Shown piece by piece: positions 54,501-63,369 of a stretch of DNA of 64,000 bases. The position numbers were made by a program, and so were the translations under genes. Below the pieces are notes generated by a model, which did no database searches, was not told the DNA's origin, and saw only the letters and a program-made list of their open reading frames with translations. The DNA is from Acetobacter sp. UBA5411 (lineage in GTDB: Bacteria > Pseudomonadota > Alphaproteobacteria > Acetobacterales > Acetobacteraceae): positions 1-64,000 of the forward strand of contig NZ_DHNR01000009.1 in the NCBI RefSeq assembly GCF_002409645.1, written 5' to 3'. The first letter of the stretch is position 1, and each line of letters starts with the position of its first letter.

Positions 54501-56167
54501 AGAGCAAGCTGACGAGCTCATTTATCAATCGCCTGCTACTTCTTGTTTTCTGTGCCTTTTTGCTCTTATTGCCTGGGCGAGCAAGCATACCTCCCTTTGA
54601 TCGGGATGAGCCGCGTTACATGCAGGCTACAGCCCAGATGCTTGAGAGCCATGATTTCATTGATGTGCGGTTTCAGGATAAACCGCGATATCTTCAGCCT
54701 GCTGGAATTTACTGGCTTGAGGCTGCCGCCGTTTCCTTAACAGGAACACTCTCCGATAGGGCTGTGTGGGCTTATCGCATTCCTTCACTTGTTGCGATGA
54801 CATCCGCTATCGGTCTGACAGCATGGATGGGAGCTATACTGTTCAATCCCGCGGCGGGGCTGCTCTCGGGTGCCTTGCTGGCGACTTCAGTACTTGTAGA
54901 AGCTGAAGGGAGAATGGCGACAATTGACAGCACGCTGTTACTCGCTGTTCTTCTTGCTGAATTTTCGCTTCTTCTCGTCCTTGAGGATAGAAGTAAAGAT
55001 CGTAGGACCCCAGTTAAAACGGCTTTGCTGTTCTGGAGTGCCTTGGGTTGCGGTCTTATGCTTAAAGGGCCTGTCATTCTTATCCCCGGCCTTGGAACAC
55101 CCTTGTGCTTGGCCCTTGTTGAGAGAAACGGGTCCTGGCTTCAGCGCTTACGCTTCGGATGGGGCTGGCTTGTTATGCTGGCTATTGTGGTGCCTTGGTG
55201 CGTTGCGATTGGCGTCGTTAGCCATGGAGATTTTTTTCAACACTCTGTCGGAAGAAATTTTTTAGGAAAAATAGGGCAGGGCCAGGAAGCTCACGGCGCT
55301 CCTCCAGGTTTCCATCTTCTTGTTTTTGGACTAGCTTTCTGGCCGGGGTCCTTTTTTGCGGCAGCGTCACTTCCATTTATTTGGGCACGTAGAGCAAGCT
55401 GGCAGATCCAGTATCTACTTTGCTGGATTATTCCGCATTGGATTATCTTTGAATTAATCGCAACAAAACTTCCTCATTATGTTTTGCCGACATATCCAGC
55501 AATCGCTCTGTTTACTGGAGCAGCACTCTGTTGTTCGAGTAAAGGATGGAGTTGGCCACAAAAAAAATGGTGTAGAATAGCTTTGTTTGTCTATGGCGGC
55601 CTTTGCCTCAGTATCGGCGTGGCATTGTCGCTAGCAGGAATAGTTATCAGCAAAGTCATTGAAGGTAGAGTGCCTGCCGAAGCATGCCTTATCGCTATCG
55701 GTAGTTTTCCTCTTTTAATTTTAACTGTGCGGGCCGTTATTGCAGTCAGCATGAAGCAGGCTGCACTCTATGCAATGGGAGCGGCTACTCTGATTTATGT
55801 GGGATTGTTTTTGGGAGTTATCCCGCGTCTACATCAAATATGGCTGTCTCCCAGACTAACGGTGGCTGTTAATCGGCATTTGCCCTGTTCTGATTCTGAA
55901 ATTATATCAAGCTCATTTTCTGAACCAAGCTTTGTATTTCTGATGCATGGAAGAATTAATTTTGATACCTCCAAGAATGCAGCGCGTATGTTGGAAACCA
56001 ATAAATCTTGTGGGTTAGCTTTGGTTGGTAGGCGCGATGAAAAAACTTTTAACGAAGAGCTTTCGAGTAAATCCATTAAAACGATCGAATATGGGCGAGT
56101 TTCAGGATTTAATTATTCAACAGGGAAGTGGCTGGATATTGGTATATATGGCGTTTTGAACAGATGA
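54494..56167 (+). CDS. GT39/ArnT-like membrane glycosyltransferase
   Basis: A 557-aa polytopic protein with about 11-12 hydrophobic helices. The catalytic first periplasmic loop carries FDRDEPRYMQATAQML, with the acidic pair of the GT-C fold, and QDKPRYLQPAGIYWLEA, as in ArnT, which adds 4-amino-arabinose to lipid A from a lipid carrier, and in the protein mannosyltransferase family. The C-terminal periplasmic domain is short. It overlaps the GT2 gene by seven bases and is probably its functional partner. The acceptor (lipid A, hopanoid or protein) is not known. The last 51 bases overlap a minus-strand small gene. Confidence 0.87.
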   Translation: MLKSKLTSSFINRLLLLVFCAFLLLLPGRASIPPFDRDEPRYMQATAQMLESHDFIDVRFQDKPRYLQPAGIYWLEAAAVSLTGTLSDRAVWAYRIPSLVAMTSAIGLTAWMGAILFNPAAGLLSGALLATSVLVEAEGRMATIDSTLLLAVLLAEFSLLLVLEDRSKDRRTPVKTALLFWSALGCGLMLKGPVILIPGLGTPLCLALVERNGSWLQRLRFGWGWLVMLAIVVPWCVAIGVVSHGDFFQHSVGRNFLGKIGQGQEAHGAPPGFHLLVFGLAFWPGSFFAAASLPFIWARRASWQIQYLLCWIIPHWIIFELIATKLPHYVLPTYPAIALFTGAALCCSSKGWSWPQKKWCRIALFVYGGLCLSIGVALSLAGIVISKVIEGRVPAEACLIAIGSFPLLILTVRAVIAVSMKQAALYAMGAATLIYVGLFLGVIPRLHQIWLSPRLTVAVNRHLPCSDSEIISSSFSEPSFVFLMHGRINFDTSKNAARMLETNKSCGLALVGRRDEKTFNEELSSKSIKTIEYGRVSGFNYSTGKWLDIGIYGVLNR

Positions 56168-56464
56168 ATCGTGTGATTTTGTGTTCTGTTGGCTGGACTT
56201 GAGGGATATGCTTTTTGGCATAGGTTTATAATCAGGCAAGCATCGTCTTACATGAACCGGGGCTCTACGCTGGACCAAAGAACGACAACGAGTATCCATG
56301 ACAGACCACGCAGCATTGGGTGTGTTGGCATTATTAGGTAGATAGTCAGGTCGGCCTGCCAGCAGGGCAATTGTGACCCGCTCTGCAGGTGTCGTAATTT
56401 CCCAGAGAGTTTCGGGATTAATGCGGCCTGTCGTGATCAGTCGAGCGGCTTCGACTATGCGCAT
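56117..56464 (-). CDS. Hypothetical small protein
   Basis: A 115-aa frame with an ATG at 56464 and a good AAGGAAAGG ribosome site just upstream, which supports a real gene. Residues about 1-80 read as a plausible soluble segment (AARLITTGRINPETLWEITT); the last third is low-complexity and Ser/Asn/Gln-rich and lies opposite the GT39 gene end. No family was recognised. It faces the A+T-rich strip. It may be a genuine short gene whose true C terminus is earlier. Confidence 0.45.
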   Translation of the reverse strand: MRIVEAARLITTGRINPETLWEITTPAERVTIALLAGRPDYLPNNANTPNAAWSVMDTRCRSLVQRRAPVHVRRCLPDYKPMPKSISLKSSQQNTKSHDSSVQNAIYTNIQPLPC

Positions 56465-57140
56465 ATCTTTATCCTTTCCTTCTAGAAAATAGTGAAGTTA
56501 GGACTTTGATAACTCAAGAAGGTTTCGGAGAAGTTAAAGTTTGCCTAGTTTGGGGTAGAATTAACAGTCGGGCAATCAAGGTTTCTATATTAAAATCTTT
56601 AGCCTGTTTTCAGTGAAGGCTGAGGGAAGGGAAAGGAAATTTTTCTTGCATATATAAATATAAAAATTTATATAAAATAAAAGATATACATTAAATATAA
56701 ATTTTACTGCAGTAAACATGTGTTTTTAACAAATAGTAACTATTTTATTTTTCAATATAAAAATTAGATTTTTAGCAGTTTATAATTTCTATTTTGAGTA
56801 TCTATGTTATTGTAGTATGAGAGCTATATTTTGAAAATATACAATAGAATTATAGTTAATTTGTGTTTTTAATAATTATTCGCGAAATATTGTTGATTTA
56901 ATTGCGCGATTTATTATAAACTTTTATTTAATAAAATAAGTAAAATGCAGATACTGAAATTATAAATATTATTTATATAAAAATAAATAAAATCCTATAT
57001 ATAGAGCTATATTTCAAGAAAACAAAGTGCGAATTTTAAAAATGCTTTTACTTATAGTGAATAATTTGGATTTTTCAGAAAGCTTGCATTTTTTCGCGAT
57101 ATGGTAATAAGTATATAAAAAATGCATAATATATGGGTTA
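56465..57140 (+). other. Very A+T-rich non-coding strip
   Basis: About 675 bases of almost only A and T runs from about 56600 on, unlike any other part of the window. No gene, hairpin-terminator or recognised promoter was assigned; such DNA is usually bound by nucleoid proteins and may be foreign. The next gene (57141) continues the same A+T bias. Confidence 0.6.
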
Positions 57141-58100
57141 ATGGAAATGATATATTATCGTAACGTTTTGTTTGCATTGTGTTTTGTTAGTAGTCTTCAT
57201 ACTGCTAAAGCAGCTGATGATAGCTCTACTTTACAAGATCAGTTAGACGTTTGTTATGCAAAAAAAAGCAACTGCGTTATCGATCTTCATGGCGCTAAAA
57301 AGGTGCTTTCAAAAACATTAAAAATAAACCCTGAGTTGGTAACCATAAGAGATGCTATATTTGAATGCCGCATGAATAATGGTGCATGTTTTTATATATC
57401 CGAAGAAGGATATGGACACCGTAGCGATGCTACAATTAATAAGCTTGAGCATATTACTCTTTTTGGAAACAAATCAATTGATGGAATTGTCATGAATTAT
57501 ACTAATCCAAGAGATTATGTGACTAATGCGGCTTTTACTCTTTCAAGTGTGTCTATTCAGGGATTTAATCATGGGTTGGTCCTGGGAAGCGGAGTTTGGG
57601 GAGTAGATATGTTCAATGTAATAATTGGGGGAGGGAATACTGGCATTTTCGTGCCTCCTGGTACAAAAAATGCCGGAGAAAGGAATACTTTTGTTGGTGG
57701 CGCTATTTACAACAATGCGATTGTTGGGCTTGATGAGGAATCAAATATTGAACTGGATTTTCAAGGAACAAGTTTCGATTATAACAATCAGCAGATGTTT
57801 TTGAATGGACCAACTGATTTTACCGGGCATTTGGAAAACAGCGAAAGCACAAAGCCCGAGATCGTATTGAATGCTCTCCCTGGTGTGGCTGCCGGCTCAT
57901 TGTATATGAGCGCTGGTTCTACGATTACTGTAAATGGATGGAATCCAAAAGCGCCAAAACAACCGTGTTATGTGGAAACCAAGGTTTCGTGGAGTAATGT
58001 CAAACTGCCCGCAACAGTCTATGGTTTTGGTGGAACTATAGGTGGACTTTGTGGTCCTGGAAAAGTAGTGACATGGGATGGTGAGGCTCCCAAATTCTAA
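57141..58100 (+). CDS. Secreted beta-helix-like protein, function unknown
   Basis: A 319-aa protein with a clear signal peptide (hydrophobic NVLFALCFVSSLHT, cleavage near AKA-ADD). The mature part has the short aliphatic/polar alternation of a right-handed beta-helix, as in pectate-lyase-like and phage tail-spike proteins: VTIRDAIFECR, INKLEHITLFGNKSIDGIVM, LSSVSIQGFNHGLVLG, NVIIGGGNTGIFV. No catalytic residue set was recognised. Cysteine pairs near the ends could form disulfides. Base use is strikingly A+T-rich compared with neighbours, which points to recent transfer. Starts at 57141 or 57147 are possible. It could be a polysaccharide-active or binding protein; this is a guess. Confidence 0.7.
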   Translation: MEMIYYRNVLFALCFVSSLHTAKAADDSSTLQDQLDVCYAKKSNCVIDLHGAKKVLSKTLKINPELVTIRDAIFECRMNNGACFYISEEGYGHRSDATINKLEHITLFGNKSIDGIVMNYTNPRDYVTNAAFTLSSVSIQGFNHGLVLGSGVWGVDMFNVIIGGGNTGIFVPPGTKNAGERNTFVGGAIYNNAIVGLDEESNIELDFQGTSFDYNNQQMFLNGPTDFTGHLENSESTKPEIVLNALPGVAAGSLYMSAGSTITVNGWNPKAPKQPCYVETKVSWSNVKLPATVYGFGGTIGGLCGPGKVVTWDGEAPKF

Positions 58101-58203
58101 AAATAGTATTGCTTGAAATATAGATTCCTACTGGTTGTCTTTCTGCTAAAACGGAAACGTCAGCAGTGCATTTTGGATGAGATGTTATTGTAATTTAATA
58201 AGA

Positions 58204-59073
58204 TTATCTAACATCGATTATCAATCTATGCAGCCAATTTCGGTCAATACGCTTGGCATCAATGAAAGTTACATCTCCAGCGGCCGATAGCGTATGCAGC
58301 CCTTGTGTATATGGAGCGCAACGTGCGGGCGCTCTCAGTTCGGTGCCAGGATTAAAGCTGGAAGTGGCCGATAGAGGGAGAGTGGCACTTATAAGACGGA
58401 CGCTATCGCCATAAGCATTGGATGCAGTCCGGGTCGGTAATATGATCCTGCCTTCTTGTATGACAGGAGAGCCGCCCATCCGACTAATGCTTTTATCACC
58501 TTCAGTTGTCTGCGTGGAGATGTTTTCCCATGGTCCGCACAAATGCGTTGACTGGGCAATTTTGAGCGTCTTAGGCGCAGAGTCAGGCGAAGTATAAAAC
58601 ATCCACCACAACCCATCACTTTTCGTAGGCGTGGCGTTAATTGTAGGGTAGGGAAATGAAAACTCAGGTACAGCTTCCCATTGCCAAGGAAAATCTACAG
58701 CACGGTACAGCGTCAGTCTGCTCGATCCACAAGGATCTGGAAGCATCCAGATTTCACCATCGTCTTCGATGAGTGTTGGATAAGTCAGGTTCCATGCTTC
58801 AGAAAGAACAACTCGTTCCTCCATGACCTGAAACATTCCGTTCAGACGAAAAGCCTTTATGACGCTTTTGCGTGTTCGGTAGTCATAATATTTAGCAAGA
58901 ACATATAGATCACCTTTGTGCCACATACCGAATGGATCGGATAAGGAACGGAAAGAACCGTTCAAAGGCAGCCAGTGAATCGGAAATGGATCAATAGAAC
59001 CCGCTTCGATTATACGCTGGATGGGAGCAGTAATGGCTCCTATTTTCCAGATATCGGTCCTGAAAATACTCAT
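58204..59073 (-). CDS. GINT1-N-like (GH43-fold) beta-propeller protein
   Basis: A 289-aa protein without signal peptide. The pattern SDPFGMWHKGDLYVLAKYY, then TYPTLIEDDGEIWMLPDPCG and ATPTKSDGLWWMFYTS, and SPVIQEGRIILPTRT, resembles the N-terminal domain found in glucosamine inositolphosphorylceramide transferase-type proteins, a five-bladed propeller like glycoside hydrolase family 43/32. Stand-alone forms occur in bacterial sugar or nucleotide-sugar gene clusters. Function is not known. The gene ends facing the beta-helix gene and starts 38 bases after the recJ stop on the same strand. Its base use is between that of the A+T-rich patch and the core genome. Confidence 0.65.
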   Translation of the reverse strand: MSIFRTDIWKIGAITAPIQRIIEAGSIDPFPIHWLPLNGSFRSLSDPFGMWHKGDLYVLAKYYDYRTRKSVIKAFRLNGMFQVMEERVVLSEAWNLTYPTLIEDDGEIWMLPDPCGSSRLTLYRAVDFPWQWEAVPEFSFPYPTINATPTKSDGLWWMFYTSPDSAPKTLKIAQSTHLCGPWENISTQTTEGDKSISRMGGSPVIQEGRIILPTRTASNAYGDSVRLISATLPLSATSSFNPGTELRAPARCAPYTQGLHTLSAAGDVTFIDAKRIDRNWLHRLIIDVR

Positions 59074-59111
59074 AATGAGTCAATAGCGGGATTCAGAACG
59101 CCTTCCAATGG

Positions 59112-60941
59112 TCAGGCAGACAAATCCCAGATAAAAAAAGTTGTGTTTTCACGACCTTGCCATGCGTCGACGCGGAGCCATCCCACGATATTCAATGTAG
59201 GTCGGCTCAGATTTTCCAACGTATCCAGTATCGCATCGTTTTTGACATTGAACATAACAGCATTGATCTTGCGATTGCCTTCACCAGACAATGTCAGGCG
59301 TATTGATCGCTTGTTTGCTCCAATCCGGAAGAAACGATCCACCTTGACATCTGCTATTGCCAGAACAGGCTCTTCGTTGCCCTGCCCAAAAGGAGCAAGA
59401 ACGCCAAGAGCTTTTGCCAGATCAGAAGTCGCGGCACTGGGAGGAATAATGGCGTCCACTGAAAGAAATGGTTTCTTGGGATAGGCTCTTACCGCCTCAA
59501 AACGCTCATTCAGGAAAGCATGAAATGCGGGCAGGTTTTCTTGGGCAAGAGTAAATCCACACGCCGCTGCATGACCGCCTGCCGCGATGAGAAGACCATG
59601 TTCCTTGGCGGCAATGACTGCAGCCCCCACATCAAAGCCGGGAATGGAGCGTCCTGATCCCTTGAGCTTCCCATGCTCGTCCTCGGAAGCGACAAAAGAG
59701 GGACGGTTGAATTCATCCTTGATGCGGCTTGCAACGATGCCGACGACACCAGCATGCCAGTCTTGGCTCGTGACGAGCAGGGCGGCATTGCCTGCATCGA
59801 ACTGAAGGCGGGCCTGCTCCATCGCGGCATCCAGAATGTCTGCTTCCACATCCTGCCGCTTGCGATTGACGTCGTTCAGACGTTCAGCCATTTGGCGGGC
59901 CGAAAAATCATCTTCAGCAGCCAGTAGTCTGAAACCGAGATCCGATTCAGCAATCCGGCCGCCTGCGTTGATCCTTGGACCCAGCGCGAAACCGCATGAA
60001 AAAGCGTTGGGTTTCTCAACCACGCTCGCAATTTCCATCAGCGTGCGTAGCCCGACACGCTGACGCTTTCCCATCACGCGCAATCCCTGATGGACAAAAG
60101 CACGGTTAATGTCCTGCAAAGGCATGACGTCGCAGATGGTGGCAAGTGCAACCAGATCCAGACAGGCGAGCAGATCCGGCTCGGGCTGGTCTTCGGAAAA
60201 ATAGCCGTTGCGACGCAAGGCGCGCGTTGTTGCAATCAGCGTGACAAACGTGAGAGCTGCTGCACAGAGATGGTTCAGGCCGGAAGCGCAGTCTGGCTGA
60301 TTGGGATTGACCAGCGCATGAATGTCGGGCAGCGACAGTTCCGCTTTGTGATGATCAATGACAACGACATCAGCTTTTTGCTTCAGGCAGGCGAGTATGG
60401 AAGCGGCGGCTGTGCCGCAATCCAGGCAGACAACAAGGGAGGCCCCGCGCTCCACCAGTCCAAGAAGGGCTTGCTCGTTCGGGCCGTAGCCCTCCTTCAT
60501 CCGGTCAGGGATGTGGGTATATACGACACAGCCAAACTGACGGAGATACTCTGTCAGCAGCGCTGAGGAGCAGGCGCCGTCGACATCATAGTCGCCCAGA
60601 ATGCCAACGGTTTCGTGATTTAGAACAGCCTTCGCCAGACGTGCCGCAGCAACGTCCATATCTTTCAGGCAGGAGGGATCAGGAAGAAAAGTGCGTAGAC
60701 GCGGTTCAATGAAAGCGGATGCTGTTTCCGCCTTCAGGCCACGCATCGCCATGATACGGGCAACGATTTCGGGAAGGCCGCAGGACTGCGCGATAGCGCT
60801 TCCCAACCGAAGAGTTGCTGGGTCATCGGCTCCTGACCGCCAGACCCAGCGATGTCCCAGAAGACTCTCTGTGACCCCTAAAACAGGTTCTGGAAGAGTG
60901 TTTTCCTTGGTCGTGTCAGGGAGTTTCTCTTCCAGAATCAT
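59112..60941 (-). CDS. recJ: Single-stranded-DNA exonuclease RecJ
   Basis: A 609-aa DHH-family 5'-3' exonuclease for recombination and mismatch repair. The metal motifs are in place: GDYDVDG (D117, D119, D121), CLDCGT (D174), and VIDHHK (D196, H197, H198), then CDVMPL. The DHHA1 domain shows the AAGGHAAACGF motif, and an OB-like C-terminal domain follows. Length is slightly longer than the Escherichia coli 577 aa. It is adjacent to glpX on the same strand (22-base gap). Confidence 0.95.
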   Translation of the reverse strand: MILEEKLPDTTKENTLPEPVLGVTESLLGHRWVWRSGADDPATLRLGSAIAQSCGLPEIVARIMAMRGLKAETASAFIEPRLRTFLPDPSCLKDMDVAAARLAKAVLNHETVGILGDYDVDGACSSALLTEYLRQFGCVVYTHIPDRMKEGYGPNEQALLGLVERGASLVVCLDCGTAAASILACLKQKADVVVIDHHKAELSLPDIHALVNPNQPDCASGLNHLCAAALTFVTLIATTRALRRNGYFSEDQPEPDLLACLDLVALATICDVMPLQDINRAFVHQGLRVMGKRQRVGLRTLMEIASVVEKPNAFSCGFALGPRINAGGRIAESDLGFRLLAAEDDFSARQMAERLNDVNRKRQDVEADILDAAMEQARLQFDAGNAALLVTSQDWHAGVVGIVASRIKDEFNRPSFVASEDEHGKLKGSGRSIPGFDVGAAVIAAKEHGLLIAAGGHAAACGFTLAQENLPAFHAFLNERFEAVRAYPKKPFLSVDAIIPPSAATSDLAKALGVLAPFGQGNEEPVLAIADVKVDRFFRIGANKRSIRLTLSGEGNRKINAVMFNVKNDAILDTLENLSRPTLNIVGWLRVDAWQGRENTTFFIWDLSA

Positions 60942-60963
60942 CGTATGAGCCGTTCAAGAGCGC

Positions 60964-61962
60964 TCAGGAAACGCTCCAGGTTTTCGTATTGTAGTTGTGG
61001 TAGCCCTCAATAAAGCGAAGCGTGCCGGACTTTGAGCGCATCACGAGGGAGTGGGTCACCGAGCGGTGCGGCATACGCTTCACGCCTTTCAGCAGGAACC
61101 CGGTGGTGACGCCCGTCGCGGAGAAAAGCACATCGCCGGAAGCCAGATCATGCAGGCCGAGCTTGCGGTCCGGCTTTTTGTTGGGGTTCATCTTCTGGGC
61201 GCGCTCACGCTGCGCGTCGTCTTCAAACATCAGACGGGCCTGCATCTGGCCACCCATGCAACGAACAGCCGCCGCCGCCAGAACGCCTTCCGGCGCTCCG
61301 CCAGAGCCTGCGTAAATATCAACTGAAGAGGTCTCAAGACACGCAGCAATACCAGCCGCCACATCACCATCGGAGATCAGACGGACACGGGCTCCAGCCT
61401 CGCGGGTCTTGGCAATCAGCTCTTCATGGCGCTCACGCTCAAGCGCGCACAGCGTGATGTCACCGATATGGCGACCGCGAGCCTTTGCGAGGTTGCGAAG
61501 GTTCTCACCAATCGATGCGTCAAGATCAATCACGTCATCAGGCAGGCCAGCACCGACGATCAGCTTGTCCATGTAAACGTCTGGTGCGTGCAGGAAGTTG
61601 CCACGCTCGGCCAGCGCCACGACGGTGATCGCGTTCGGCATGTCCTTGGCGCAGAGATTGGTGCCTTCCAGCGGATCGACAGCGATGTCCATTGCCGGAC
61701 CACCAGCGCCAACCTTCTCACCGATATAGAGCATCGGCGCTTCGTCCATCTCGCCTTCACCGATGACGACCGTGCCATCAATGGCGACCGTATCGAAAGC
61801 CTTGCGCATGGCTTCCACCGCTGCACCATCGGCATCGTTCTTCTTGCCGCGACCGGTCCAGCGAGCGGACGCGACAGCTGCGGCTTCCGTGACACGAACC
61901 AGCTCAAGGGCCAGATTTCGGTCCGAGACGACGTAGGAGGGGGTATTCGTTTCGGCCGACAT
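60964..61962 (-). CDS. glpX: Class II fructose-1,6-bisphosphatase
   Basis: A 332-aa phosphatase that hydrolyses fructose-1,6-bisphosphate in gluconeogenesis. The class II motifs are present: VVIGEGEMDEAPMLYIGEKV and IAVDPLEGTNLCAKDMPNA, metal and substrate residues of the GlpX/YggF fold. The ATG at 61962 follows a ribosome-like GGAGCAAC. It lies between hom and recJ on the same strand, 84 bases after hom. Non-fused form, as in other Alphaproteobacteria. Confidence 0.95.
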   Translation of the reverse strand: MSAETNTPSYVVSDRNLALELVRVTEAAAVASARWTGRGKKNDADGAAVEAMRKAFDTVAIDGTVVIGEGEMDEAPMLYIGEKVGAGGPAMDIAVDPLEGTNLCAKDMPNAITVVALAERGNFLHAPDVYMDKLIVGAGLPDDVIDLDASIGENLRNLAKARGRHIGDITLCALERERHEELIAKTREAGARVRLISDGDVAAGIAACLETSSVDIYAGSGGAPEGVLAAAAVRCMGGQMQARLMFEDDAQRERAQKMNPNKKPDRKLGLHDLASGDVLFSATGVTTGFLLKGVKRMPHRSVTHSLVMRSKSGTLRFIEGYHNYNTKTWSVS

Positions 61963-62046
61963 ATCTGTTGCTCCGGTCAGAAAAATGACGTGGCTTTAAG
62001 CCATGTTAATAATTGATGGTACCACCCGAAAAGGCTGAGGTCGAGA

Positions 62047-63369
62047 TCAGAAGTTTTCGATGCGAATGAGCACAGGCTCCGCTGAGACTACATCCAGAGC
62101 AGCAATGCGCTGACGTGCGGCCTGCATTGCGCTTTCATCAGTCGGATGCGTGACCAGTACCAGCGGCACGTTCTGAGCCTGCTTTGCCGAAGGATGCTGG
62201 ATCATGCTGCTGAGAGAAACGCCACAATCACGCAGGATGGCGGTGATGTCGGCAATGACACCAGCACGGTCAGCAACGCTGAGACGCAGATAGAATGCGC
62301 CGTGCCATTCAGATGCCGGGCGGCTCTGTGTGGCTTTCAGTGTAGCTACATCCGTACCCCAGACCGGGACGGTGTTGCCGCGTGCAACGTCGATGATATC
62401 GGCGGCAACAGCGCTCGCAGTCGGGCCAGCACCAGCGCCACGGCCTTCGACCATCAGACGACCGACAAAGGTGCCTTCAGCAATGACGGCGTTGAACACG
62501 CCATCAACCTGCGCAATCGGTGTTGCTTCCGGCACGAGGCAGGGCGCGACACGCGCTTCCACGCCCCGCTTGGACTGACGGGCCAGACCGAGCAATTTGA
62601 TGCGATAGCCAAGCGTGCGGGCAAATGTCAGATCAAGCGCGCCGATGCAGCGGATGCCCTCAACATGAACGCTGTCGAACTCCACAGGCTGACCAAAGGC
62701 GAGGGAGGCAAGGATCGTCAGCTTGTGGGCTGCGTCGATTCCGTCAACGTCCGTGGAAGGATCGGCTTCCGCGTAGCCCAACTCCTGTGCCTCAGCGAGC
62801 ACGTCGCTGAAGTCACGTCCGGTTTCCCGCATCGCGGTCAGGATGTAGTTACAGGTGCCGTTCAGGATGCCGCCGATGGAAAGCAGGCGGTCGGCAGCCA
62901 GACCTTCACGGACCGTCTTGATGGCAGGAATGCCGCCAGCCACAGCCGCTTCAAACAGCAGTGGCGCCTTGTTGGCAGCACTCAAGCGGGCGAGGCTGTC
63001 GCCGTGCACAGCCAGAAGCGCCTTGTTCGCCGTCACTACGGCCTTGCCCCCCTGCAGGGCAGCTTCTACCAGTGAGCGAGCCGTGCCTTCGGAACCACCG
63101 ATCAGTTCGACAACGACATCGACATTCGGATCAGAGGCGAGATCGACGGCATTGCTGTGCCATGTGAGGGCGCTCAGATCGATACCGCGATCACGCGTCT
63201 TGTCACGGGCAGCGACAGCCGTGATTTCAATCGGGCGACCGGCCCGCTTCGTAATGATATCCGCGTTGTCACGCAGGAGAATGGCAAGACCGGCACCTAC
63301 TGTGCCGAGACCCGCAACACCAAGGCGGAGCGGGGTTTTGAAAGCGACGTCTCCTTTAGACGAACTCAC
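62047..63369 (-). CDS. hom: Homoserine dehydrogenase
   Basis: Reduces aspartate-semialdehyde to homoserine, for threonine and methionine. The 440-aa protein has the NAD(P) fold GVAGLGTVGAGLA, the TANKALLA motif, the substrate block GYAEADPSTDVDGIDAAHK, and a C-terminal ACT domain (residues about 355-440) for feedback control by threonine. The start overlaps the stop of the aminotransferase in an ATGA junction, an arrangement common in Alphaproteobacteria. Confidence 0.96.
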   Translation of the reverse strand: MSSSKGDVAFKTPLRLGVAGLGTVGAGLAILLRDNADIITKRAGRPIEITAVAARDKTRDRGIDLSALTWHSNAVDLASDPNVDVVVELIGGSEGTARSLVEAALQGGKAVVTANKALLAVHGDSLARLSAANKAPLLFEAAVAGGIPAIKTVREGLAADRLLSIGGILNGTCNYILTAMRETGRDFSDVLAEAQELGYAEADPSTDVDGIDAAHKLTILASLAFGQPVEFDSVHVEGIRCIGALDLTFARTLGYRIKLLGLARQSKRGVEARVAPCLVPEATPIAQVDGVFNAVIAEGTFVGRLMVEGRGAGAGPTASAVAADIIDVARGNTVPVWGTDVATLKATQSRPASEWHGAFYLRLSVADRAGVIADITAILRDCGVSLSSMIQHPSAKQAQNVPLVLVTHPTDESAMQAARQRIAALDVVSAEPVLIRIENF

